Assembly: GCA_023014485.1 (NCBI GenBank)
Contig: JAJOZX010000878.1
Span: 769,501-833,500, forward strand
DNA from: Bathynomus jamesi
Lineage: Eukaryota > Arthropoda > Malacostraca > Isopoda > Cirolanidae
Reading direction: 5' to 3'
DNA length: 64,000 nt
In this document: positions 55,181 through 64,000 of the stretch, in pieces
Numbering within the stretch: position 1 is the stretch's first letter
Layout of the letters: each line of letters starts with the position of its first letter
Made by a program: the position numbers and the translations under genes
The notes under the pieces: model-generated
Told to the model about the DNA's origin: nothing
Seen by the model: the letters and a program-made list of their open reading frames with translations, nothing else
Databases searched by the model: none

Positions 55181-55930
55181 ATTTTATGTGCAATCTGAAC
55201 CGAAGTATAGACATTACCGTTGTGCAATAGTACAGCTTTCAAACTCAACTTTGATGAATCGACAAAAAGCCTTCATTCCTTCGGATTGTACTCTCAACCA
55301 AGTAGCTCCATGAGAGCGTTCACATCATTACAATACACTAAATCACTTTCCATAGAGATGTGGAAGTGAAGTGAAGTGAAGTGAATGTGAAGTGTGTCTG
55401 ATCTGATGCTTGCGAAATGATGATATTTTTATCGTCTTTTGTAAGAGGTTCCAACCCTTTAATCTAGAACCTAAGAGCTCAGCCTGATTTTTAGATAGAT
55501 TCAACTCTCTGACAAGATTATTTGATTCTGACTGAGAAATTAAATGAGGTTCATCCGATGAAGGTGGCTGAAATTGTGTATCCATCATCTAAAGTCCATG
55601 TCTTTGGTGGTTTTGGTACTGGCAAATCGTCACAATACGAAGGAGATCGCATGGCTGACAGTAAATTAGGATATTGAATTGCATGTTTAGATTTTGAGGA
55701 ATGTCCACTTATTTTCGTTAAACAGAAGTAGCAATCAATCGAGTGGTCTCTTTTTTCTCTCCGTAACATTGAGACCGCAAAAGATATTGAAGAATAAGTA
55801 CCTTTTAACCACCCTCTGTAGGATCTTGGACAAGAAAAACAACATACATGAGCCAAAATTTTGTCTTGATCTCCCACTTTGCAACCGAAATAAAGTTCAT
55901 ACGCCTTCTAAATTAAAAGAGTGAAACCCT
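55181..55930 (-). pseudogene. Remnant of an orphan arthropod ORF family (zinc-cysteine N-terminus)
   Basis: Across frames on the minus strand: MGDQDKILAHVCCFSCPRSY with paired cysteines, ISFAVSMLRREKRDHSIDCY and DCYFCLTKISGHSSKSKHAI, IQYPNLLSAMRSP, DDLPVPKPPKTWTL, then LVRELNLSKNQAELLGSRLK GWNLLQ, LVYCNDVN and LFVDSSKLSLKAVLLHNGNV. I recognise these as segments of a highly recurrent uncharacterised protein of arthropod and cnidarian genomes, with no function that I can name. Multiple stops. It ends at the CR1 junction. Confidence 0.6.
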
Positions 55931-57148
55931 GCTTTCAGATTTTGTTGTAAATTCACCACACAAAACAAATATTGTCAGAGCTGTTTGCACACTTACCTTA
56001 CGAGACATTCTCAGTTTTATATCACAAAAACACTATTTTTTTTCAACAAACATATACGAAAAGAAAATTAATAACTAAATGCACTTAATCAATCAACTGG
56101 TGGGTAGCAATGCACGAGACTAGTGTCTCCGGTGCTAGCGTCTCCGAGCAACTGATACAATGAGCAAACCAAGATTAACATGAATATGCAATTCTGACAC
56201 ATGACAAACAAAAATGTGCATGTCCTGACAGGTATGTGCTTGTCTAATTCGGTAAGAAGCAGTTGCTGCAGACTGAACTGACTCGTACTATTTATCTACC
56301 AATCACCAATCAGTTTGTCACCACAGTCAAATTTCTCCTCCCACAAATTCCCAAGACACGGTGACGCCCCTCATTACATCAGTTATATTTTCATAAAAAT
56401 CCAAAGTGTGAGAGAAAATTTATTGGATGAAATGGTGTAATGTTACACTTCATGAGTTGTGTGTGTTTTTGGCTTTATTTCTCTATAGTAGCATTTGTCG
56501 TTATAGTGAAATCCACCATTAGTGGTATTGGTTGTCCCGAAAAGCTAGGCTTTTGCTCGCTTGAGCATTTTAAGGAATGACATGCATCGCGTGAATAAAA
56601 GTAATAAAAATTATATATATTTGTTATGATGTATATATGCAGTATACTTAAATAAATATATGCATATTATATATAAACATGCAAATATAAATAATAATGT
56701 ATATAATATAAAGATTTTATACAAAATAAATTACTAACAATAAATCTGGTATTATGATGCAAACTGAGGAATGCTATCTCGATCTGAAAGGGTTTTAAAT
56801 TGCAAATCCATCAAAAACTGTGGGTAATAGAAAAAAAAATGTTTTCATTTTCGTAATCAGCGCAAAAAGAACATAAGAATCACACTCATTTATCAAAAGG
56901 GGATAAACTTTGTTGAACAGTGTTATCGATCAGTGTTGGTACACAGCGAAATTTCCGAAAATTATGCTCTTAGCCAAGCTCACAAAATATAAATCTGATA
57001 TATAATATACACACACACGTGTCTGTGTGTGCGTGCGTGTGTGTGGTAGATTATGTTTGCTTAGGTTAGATTATACCTTTGATACCATAAATTCAACAGT
57101 TAAACTTATTAAGAAAGCAGCAGAATTCTTTAAACTTTTAAGGAATTT
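55931..57148. other. No gene recognised
   Basis: AT-rich, with (CA)/(TG) repeats at about 57010-57050. TAGTGTCTCCGGTGCTAGCG and similar GC islands near 56120 have no recognised content. Confidence 0.5.
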
Positions 57149-57165
57149 AATTTCATATTAAGAGG

Positions 57166-59116
57166 TAGAGACATATTGGGGGAAACATCAGGTAAAGTGT
57201 GGGAAGATAAGGAAGGATGGTGGTGGAGTGATGAGATCCAAAGAGCACTACGAAGTAAGAGAGAAACTAAGAAGTTATGGGAAGAATCGAGGAGTGAAGA
57301 GTGTAAGGTGGTATATAAAGAAGCAAAGAAACAGGCAAAGAGAGCAGTGGCGAGAGCAAAGGCGGAGGCATATCGGCAGATGTATGAGGATTTAGAGGAT
57401 CGTGAAGGACAAAAGAAGATATACAGATTGGCTAAGAGCAGAAATAGAGCGACAAAAGACTTTACACAGGTAAAACAAATTAAGGGAAGGGAGGGGGCGG
57501 TGCTGCAAAGAGATGAAGAGATAAAGGATAGATGGAAGGAATATTTTGAGGAATTATTAAATAAAGAAAACCCAAGATCTTTCTATGAGGATGGATTACC
57601 AAATGTAGCTATGACAGAACAAGTGGGGAGGATGGAAGTGAGTCGTGCTCTGAATAGGATGAAAAATAACAAAGCGACTGGCCCAGACGAGATATCAGCC
57701 GAGGCATGGAAGGCACTGGGAGATGAGGGCCTTGACGGGGTGGATCTGGTGTGGGATCTAATGCAGAAGTTGTTTGACCAGGAGGTGATTCGGATGACTG
57801 GCAGACCAGCATCATAGTGCCATTCAAAGAGAAGGGAGATGTACAAGATTGCACGAATTATAGAGGGATCAAGCTAATATCACATACAATGAAGATATGG
57901 GAGCGAATAGTGGAGAGTAGGTTGAGAGACGAGCGGAAGTGTCAGTGGAACAGTTTGGATTTATGCCGGGAAGGAGAACGACAGATGCAGTTTTTGCATT
58001 GAAACAGTTGGCAGAGAGGTACAGAGAGGGGCAGAAGGCGTTGCACATGGTTTTTATTGACTTGGAGAAGGCATATGATAGGATACCACGGCAGGAAGTT
58101 TGGAGATGCTTAAGGGAAAAGATGGTACCGGAGAAGTATGTTAAACTGATGAAGGGGATGTACAGGGGAGTAAAACTAAGGTGAGGAATAGCGTGGGTGT
58201 GTCAGAGAGCTTTGGGTGGAAGTTGGTCTGCACCAAGGATCAGCTTTGAGCCCCTTCCTTTTCAATGTGGTATTCGATGTGTTGACGGACAGGATTAGAG
58301 GGGAGGCGCCGTGGTGCATGATGTATGCAGACGATGTTGTGTTGAGTGGGGAGACGAAAGAGGAGGTGGAACAGCAGTTGGAAAATTGGAGAGAGGCGTT
58401 GGAAAGTAGGGGGATGAGAATTAGTCGAAAGAAGAACGAATATATGAGATGTGATGTGCAGCAGGACCGAGGAGGGGAAGTGACATTGAGTGGAGAGCGT
58501 GTTAAGACGGTGGAGTATTTTAAATACTTGGTCAACAGTGGATGCAGAGGGGGGAGCAGAGAGAGATAAACTGTAGAATACAGTCGGGGTGGAAGAACTG
58601 GAGAGACTTATCAGGGGTGCTCTGTGATAAGAGGGTCCCAGTGAAACTGAAGGGAAAGGTATTCAAAACAGTGGTGAGGCCGGCAATGTTGTATGGAATG
58701 GAGACTGTGCCAATGAAGAAGAGCAATGAAAGAAAAATCGATGTGGCTGAAATGAAGATGTTGAGATGGATGTGTGGAGTGACGAGGAGGGATAGGGTCA
58801 GAAATGAGCATATAAGAGGAACAGTAAAGGTGGTGGAAGCATCTCATCTAAGAAGGTGCAGGAGGCCAGGCTGAGGTGGTATGGACACGTCAGGAGAAGA
58901 GAGGAGGAGTATGTGGGGCGCAGAGTGCTGGAGATGGAGTTGCCGGGACGGAGAAGAAGAGGAAGACCGAAGACGAGATGGAGGGACTGTGTGGTGGCGG
59001 ACATCAGGGAGAAGGACTTGGAGGAGGACGTGGTATACGACAGAGGAGAGTGGAGAAGACGAACCAAAAACAGCGACCCCATGTAAAGATGGGATAATAA
59101 GCTGCGGAAGAAGAAG
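57166..59116 (+). mobile_element. RTE-type LINE, 5' truncated, with 17-bp target duplication
   Basis: AATTTCATATTAAGAGG occurs exactly at 57149-57165 and 59117-59133. The element lies precisely between, ending in a (GAA)-rich tail (GGAAGAAGAAG). It has the reverse transcriptase but no endonuclease. The intact duplication and short 3' tail indicate a fairly recent insertion. Confidence 0.92.
57176..59086 (+). pseudogene. RTE-type reverse transcriptase
   Basis: Linker [116 protein letters not shown] (first catalytic Asp), QGSALSPFLFNVVFDVLTDR, WCMMYADDVVLSGETKEEVE (YADD), VEYFKYL, then RWMCGVTRRDRVRNEHIRG, RLRWYGHVRRREE, GRPKTRWRDCVV and the end KNSDPM. These are standard RTE/BovB-type landmarks. 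Frame changes near 57790, 57940, 58180, 58545 and 58850. Both catalytic motifs are intact. Confidence 0.88.
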
Positions 59117-59133
59117 AATTTCATATTAAGAGG

Positions 59134-59960
59134 ACATGTGTTTCATCAATTCGTCACTGTTTTCACAAATCGGCGAATATGCAATTTTGGCCAAATTGAG
59201 AAATGCTAATTGGCTAGTAACCAGATTTGGATCTTTAACTTGTCAAATTTTGAGGATTGTACTTCAAGTACTCTTCATGATACAGACATTATAAATTAAA
59301 TAGTGAAAATACAATTGAATGTAGGGGAAATCTTCGAAGATAATTTTCTCAAAACTGAAAAATTGCAGATTCGTCGGTTTGTGAAAACAGCGACGAATTA
59401 TAGTAAAAAAAACTTTGGTAATTTAACTATTAAAAGGATGAGCTAAAATTTCTACTGAGAGATTTTTATTAAATACATTAATTGAGCCTCGTTTGGCGCT
59501 TTCGGCAGCAATTCCTGCCTTCATAAAAAGCTGGATCAGCCCCTTCCTTAAGTTAAACGATCTTTTAATGCGATCAAATAAATTAATACAGAGATTAAAT
59601 TTTTCAAGCGAAAATAGATAAATATACCCTATTTCCATAAGTTTGAGCTTCCTCTATCGTAGAGTGGTTGCATTTGGTGGTGTTTTATTATATTTTTCTT
59701 GAAATAAACGCAAACTTTCTTCACAATCTACTGCAGGTGGTTCTTATTAATATAAATTTGATGGTAGACAACAAAAAACTGAATTATTTATCCTCCACCT
59801 CAAGATTTATAGGTCTTCTTTCAGACTTAAAATGCATGTTTCTCAAATGAAGAGAGTGGCTACATATTATTGGAACCAGGTTTTGAGATTTGCCAGATTT
59901 TAATTTTAGGAAATGTATGCAATAATTGGAGGATAAACGTAAAAAATGTGAGTTTATATA
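59134..59960. other. No gene; left copy of a dispersed repeat at 59485-59631
   Basis: The 59485-59631 stretch (TTAAGTTAAACGATCTTTTA, AATTAATACA, AAATTTTTCAAGCG) reappears in direct orientation at 63806-63948. The remainder is AT-rich with no coding signal. Confidence 0.6.
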
Positions 59961-60578
59961 CTGGGTATTAGGGTGACCCATAATACAACTTTTTTGAAAA
60001 GTGAACTACTCACCCCTATATTGTGTTAAACTTGGCTATAATAGTTTGGTGGTAAAATTTCAGCCAAATCTATGGATATTTGAAGGTTCCTGTTCGAGCC
60101 TAGACATTTAGAATTTTTACCATTTCCTCTCATTTTAGGGCCTTAGTGATGTCATTTGCTTCTGTGTATTTTGGGTGAATTAAATCGAAATTAGACTGAA
60201 AAGTTTGTTGTAATAGAGTATAACATAAGTCTTCTTGTGCTCTTCAGATTTGAAGGTTTATTAACATTAACACAGACAAAAATGTTTCCTTTGTGTTGGA
60301 TGAACACTTTCGTTTTTTACTACCAGTGAATGTGGTCATACAGCAACATTGATATGTATTTTCATGTACAAATACGAATCGGTGGTTATAATTAAAACCA
60401 AAAACCTGATGAAAGATTAAACAATAGTTAAAGTTAAAAGCACTAACACATTAATAACGAATCAGATCATGAAACGAAAAGAATGAGATCAGTTGTAACA
60501 AATCGGTAATCTCTTTGGTAACAAATTATATCATCCCTCGCATTTAAACAAGGTCGATGATTATTATCCTACATATAT

Positions 60579-62862
60579 TCATGAATTGTCAAACAGATCT
60601 TTCTTTTGGTTTCCTCTTACACATTCACGATGTTCTGAGATCTGGTGAGATCTGATGAATGTCTTGCTCCACATTTCGTCTTTGGACAGAAGGTGGATGT
60701 AGTCACTTGCTTTTCGATAGTCAGGTGAGTCCTCCCATTCAGCACTGTCCCGGATTACCTAGTCTATGCCAACATTGAGATTGTGGAAAAGCAGATGCTA
60801 GTTCTCTTCATCCAAGTCACTTAACTTAGTGTCGTAGGACAGCTTTGGAAGCTTAGGTTTCCCAGGAGGAAAGACAGAAGGCTTTGTGGTGTCTGCCAGT
60901 TGTGATGCGACTTCCTCTTTCTCTTCTTTGCCCAGCGTGTCAGAGAACAACGAAAATATCACAAGCTCCTCTGTCAGATATCATGTATGCCTTTCGATTA
61001 CTAAGAGAACCCTTTCCGCAACTTCAGGGTGTATCTCCCTCATCTTGCAAACATCATAGAAGAAAGCCAGGTCATTGATTGGAGCAGCTGCTCCATTAGA
61101 TGCTTGTAGCTAATATTTGGAGTGCAGGCAGGCAATAAAGGCATCTTGGGGGCATATATGGTGTGTGCCATGATTCTGGCATGGTGGTACGCTCCTGGAC
61201 GGCGCCATCGGCTTCCCCTTGGCGGAGTGTGACCGAGGATCATGAAGTTCACTTCCGCTGATTCACGGTGGTCCTCACGCAGAAAAGCCTTGGTTTTTGA
61301 GGGCTTTTCCAGAGCTTCCTGAAAAGCCTGAATGGTTTCCTTCCGTTTTTCTAGAAGAAAGGGTGTAGCAATGTTGAGTTGGTGAATGGACTGCGTCCTG
61401 TCTACCTGAGATCAGCTCTGCTGAAAATCTTTGAAATCTAGGTTGTCCTTTAACTTTTTACCACTGACCACCAAGTTCAAAGCTGCCACCAACATTAGTT
61501 CCATGATATGATGTCGACATGCCAACCACAGTAGTTTCTTTTCCATATGCATCTCCAATGCAGCAGTGGATCCAATATGGATGTCAGTGTTACTGGCACA
61601 TGTGTGAAACACCATTGCTACTACTTTCTCTATTAAACCCCATCCATCGTTGACTGCACCCTTTCCACTTACCAACTTAGGTGTCGCCAGCAGTTCACCC
61701 TCTACGCAGGTGGGGTGTCCTGAGACTAAAATGGCAAGTCTGTCCGACTTCCCACCACTCAAATTTCCCATCATTTTTTCATCCCAATGAAGAGCCAGAG
61801 GAACTCCTTCAACTTCCTTTTTAAATAGCTCTCTTATTATTGCTGCTTTAGTGTTCCACCCCTTGAGACGATTTCGATGGGTAGTTTCGGCGCTGAGAAT
61901 CACATCGTCTATTGTGGCGCCACCCGCTTTCAACAAGGCAGCTGTGAAGGTTGCAGTTTTTGACATTTTCAAACAAGTTGAAGCCTGCTGAATTGTTGGC
62001 TCACTGATGACATTCCGTGGACCGACAAAGTCGTCATCAGTAATACACTCATCCTCATGATTTTCGTTTATTTCTTCGCTCATGACTCTCTCAATTCTAC
62101 GCTTTTCATTCTCATTCTCCTCTCTTTTTTTTACTTTCAGCATCCTCTTTTCCTTTCTTTTGAATCTTTCTTCAAACACCTTGTCCCTTGATCCCATTCC
62201 TCCAGTTTTTTGGCCTTGTTTTAAAGTCAGAAGCCAAGTGATGTCATCTGAAGACTCCTCATTTGTGCGAGAAGACCGAATCTTATCCTCAAAGTCTGGC
62301 GGTGAGATGTCAAAGAGATCTCTCAGACGCTGTTGAAAAGCCTCACGATCTCGGACTGCTGCAGGATATGATACCAACTTGTTCTTGTACAAGCGTTGCC
62401 ATTCATCATAGAGTTTCAGCAGTTGGGTCCTCAAAACGTAAAGATCAAGTCTCTAAGCTAATTGAAATATAGAACGTCATCTACAAAAGTTGCAAAATTA
62501 TTAAGTATGAGATATGTACTGACCTGCAGATGAATGGTGACTTCATGGGAATATTTCCCCGATTCCAAAATTCCTCCACTACACATAGAATTGTGTAGTC
62601 ACAATTCCAAGAAAACTACCCTTTACTGAATGCTTAACCAAATGTTTCATGTATGAATTAGGTGCACCGAGTTTTCTTCATGTGCAAAAGAATGCCTGTA
62701 AACTTCACCGGTAGTTGGGAGAAATGAACCAGAAATACTTTCAAGAGGATGCCCAACAAGCCATATGTCGGTGTCTTTCCTCAATGCAATTTGTTTTTTA
62801 GGTACTTTTGGAGGACGCCTTTCCTCTTCATTCAAAGATAAGAGGGACCTAGTATGTTTCAT
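60579..62862 (-). pseudogene. Orphan-family protein, probable divergent hAT transposase
   Basis: Segments in order: SLNEEERRPPKVPKKQIALR with GHPLESISGSFLPTT; VVEEFWNRGNIPMKS before a donor CAG|GTCAGT at about 62524, then an acceptor TTTCAATTAG near 62459; YDEWQRLYKN, LFDISPPDFEDKI, a charged stretch, AALLKAGGATIDDVILSAET, GVPLALHWDEKMMGNLSGGK, VVAMVFHTCASNTDIHIGST, KLLWLACRHHIMELMLVAAL. In other frames: GSRWRRPGAYHHARIMAHTI, AAPINDLAFFYDVCKMREIH, YLTEELVIFSLFSDTLGKEE, and the end near KDLFDNS at 60579. The Asp-Asp-CxxH layout resembles the hAT RNase-H core; the usual Asp of the FDTxxSNT motif (recalled from relatives) is His here. Stops near 61400-61100 break the frame. Confidence 0.65.
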
Positions 62863-63368
62863 GGACTGCTCTCGATTTTCCTACAAAATTGCAAACAAGG
62901 GCAGTCGATGACCCTGATTTTGTTTCTGCAATCGGTTTTCTTGAGAAACCTGACCTGACCTGACCCTGACCTAATCGAGTTTCTTATACTATTGTTTTTT
63001 GCAAGATATCGCACTACTTGAGCATGAACTTTATCGACCCATCTACCGGAGCTCACACTCAGCAGGTGAAAGCTTATGGAATTCATTGAAACAATCGAAC
63101 AAACTACGATGCGGAACAGATCGCGACCAACTTGACTCGTACCTTTGTGAATTTGTATGGCGTAAGCGCCACACCAGCTCGGACTTATTCAAAAAGATGT
63201 TGGAGTGTATTGCGTCGTTTCAGTAAATAAATTTATTCAATATCCAATAACATTTTTCTTTATCATTTCTCAAGAAAACCGATTGCAGAAACAAAATCAG
63301 GGTCATCGACTGCCCTTGTTTGCAATTTTGTAGGAAAATCGAGAGCAGTCCACGAAACATACTAGTCC
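62845..63368 (+). mobile_element. Merlin element, internally deleted, 8-bp target duplication
   Basis: Ends GGACCTAGTATGTTTC and GAAACATACTAGTCC; inverted arms of about 100 bp including GACTGCTCTCGATTTTCC. GATAAGAG is repeated at 62837-62844 and 63369-63376. GG ends and 8-bp duplications are Merlin traits. It interrupts the coding exon of the surrounding hAT-like element. Confidence 0.9.
63010..63226 (+). pseudogene. Merlin (ISXO2/IS1016-type) transposase C-terminus
   Basis: MNFIDPSTGAHTQQV is read first; after a frame change, SLWNSLKQSNKLRCGTDRDQ, LDSYLCEFVWRKRHTSS, and the end LECIASFQ. NFVDPxTGAHTQxIESLWNS and LDSYLCEFMWR are hallmark C-terminal strings of Merlin transposases; the Glu of ESLWNS is the third catalytic residue and is read as Glu in GESLWNS here. 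The N-terminal two thirds are deleted. Confidence 0.82.
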
Positions 63369-63805
63369 GATAAGAGGATATTCCCATAACATCTGTAAGA
63401 ACAAAAAATACAGGTTAATGACCTTCGTCACAAATTGTCACAAAAATGCAAAAAAATGGAAAACTTTAGGCTCGAACAGGAACCTTGAAATATTCATATA
63501 TTTGGCTGAAATTTTACTACCAAACTATTATAGCCAAGTCTAACACAATATAGGGGTGAGTAGTTTACTTTTCAAAAAAGTTGCATTATGGGTCACCCTA
63601 CTGGGTATCCACATATGTTTATAAAGGAGAGAGCAGCTGGAAATGTAGGAAATTTTATTTAATTTTACTCTTATTCCCTTCGGCATTACTGTGGGAAAAG
63701 TCCTGTGAGAGTGCCCCAAAGTGCATCATTTACTGTTGTATAGTGTCAAAATTTCTGCGTCAGAGTGGCATGCCCCCTCCCAAACTTGCCCTCTCGGAAA
63801 TTTGG

Positions 63806-63948
63806 GCCTCGCTTTCTTCCTTCGGTAGCAATCCCTCCCTTCAAAAAATCCAGGATCCGCCCCTGCATTAAGTTAAACGATCTTTAAATGCGATAAGATA
63901 AATTAATACACAAACTAAATTTTTCAAGAGTAAATAAATAAATATACC
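63806..63948. repeat. Dispersed repeat, right copy
   Basis: Direct repeat of 59485-59631 (TTAAGTTAAACGATCTTTAA, GCGATAAGATAAATTAATAC). It includes GGATCCGCCCCTGC, which looks like a hAT-MITE end. The pair brackets the hAT-like element but lies outside its target duplication. Confidence 0.65.
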
Positions 63949-64000
63949 ATTGAAAAAATGGACGTTTTCCAGTTTATGTACCGTTTTCTACAATGTTGGC

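Larger units (their letters stand above)
59969..63600 (-). mobile_element. Complete hAT-like element encoding an orphan-family protein
   Basis: Ends TAGGGTGACCCATAATACAA and reverse complement; TIRs about 140 bp with few mismatches (59969-60108 and 63460-63600). CTGGGTAT is repeated exactly at 59961-59968 and 63601-63608. TAGGG ends plus an 8-bp duplication agree with hAT. One minus-strand gene (60579-62862 and beyond). A Merlin element is inserted at 62845-63368. Confidence 0.9.

Noticed and set aside
58798..59124. Minus-strand ORFs over the RTE element
   Set aside because: They are shadows of the purine-rich RTE coding strand, which has the recognised protein.
59485..63948. LTR pair for the element at 59969-63600
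   Set aside because: The repeats lie outside the exact 8-bp duplication and TIRs, so they are not its ends.

Overview
This window looks like a repeat-dominated stretch of an arthropod genome. No bacterial-style gene order, operon or ribosome-binding site is present. Nearly every coding-like segment belongs to a transposable element, and most copies carry frameshifts, stops or truncations. Long (TA)n tracts, several families of non-LTR retrotransposons, Tc1/mariner-type elements with a DD41D triad, hAT, Merlin and Penelope-like elements, and a tRNA-bearing repeat all fit a large arthropod genome. A crustacean is possible because the jockey-like LINE resembles ones I associate with decapods, but that is a weak inference. 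Only one short segment (17660-17877) looks like a possible host exon.

Layout. 1-3410: a CR1-like LINE broken by a deleted DD41D transposon. 3411-15600: a dense run of DD41D transposons and MITEs sitting in or beside (TA)n tracts, with a tandem/inverted array of tRNA-like units at 8404-9345 and a second LINE family (T) at 13036-14786. 15600-20000: low-complexity DNA with MITEs, including a hAT MITE nested inside a TA-inserted MITE. 20040-22478: CR1 copy B. 24864-29873: a complete hAT element (25830-29051, 8-bp target duplication) filled with palindromes, flanked by foldback elements. 30075-32575: LINE fragments. 33870-38990: an LTR element of LARD type with 5-bp target duplications and no gag-pol. 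40583-45409: jockey-like LINE, LINE T, a deleted DD41D element, and a Penelope-like element with inverted terminal repeats carrying a hammerhead-like core. 46998-55930: a nest in which CR1 copy D (with an SGNH-esterase ORF1) is inserted into antisense CR1 copy C, which abuts remnants of an orphan ORF family. 57166-59116: an RTE-type LINE with a 17-bp target duplication. 59969-63600: a complete element with 8-bp target duplication, about 140-bp TIRs and a multi-exon orphan-family protein that looks like a divergent hAT transposase, itself interrupted by a Merlin element (62845-63368).

The strongest leads are: (1) the 59969-63600 element, which ties a common orphan protein family to TIRs and a target duplication; (2) a family of foldback elements sharing one core motif in either orientation within their arms, three of them with exact 8-bp target duplications; (3) palindromic dimers of a tRNA-bearing unit; (4) the Penelope-like element with ribozyme-like cores in inverted repeats. 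The genes do not form a pathway; they interact by nesting, which gives a relative insertion history.
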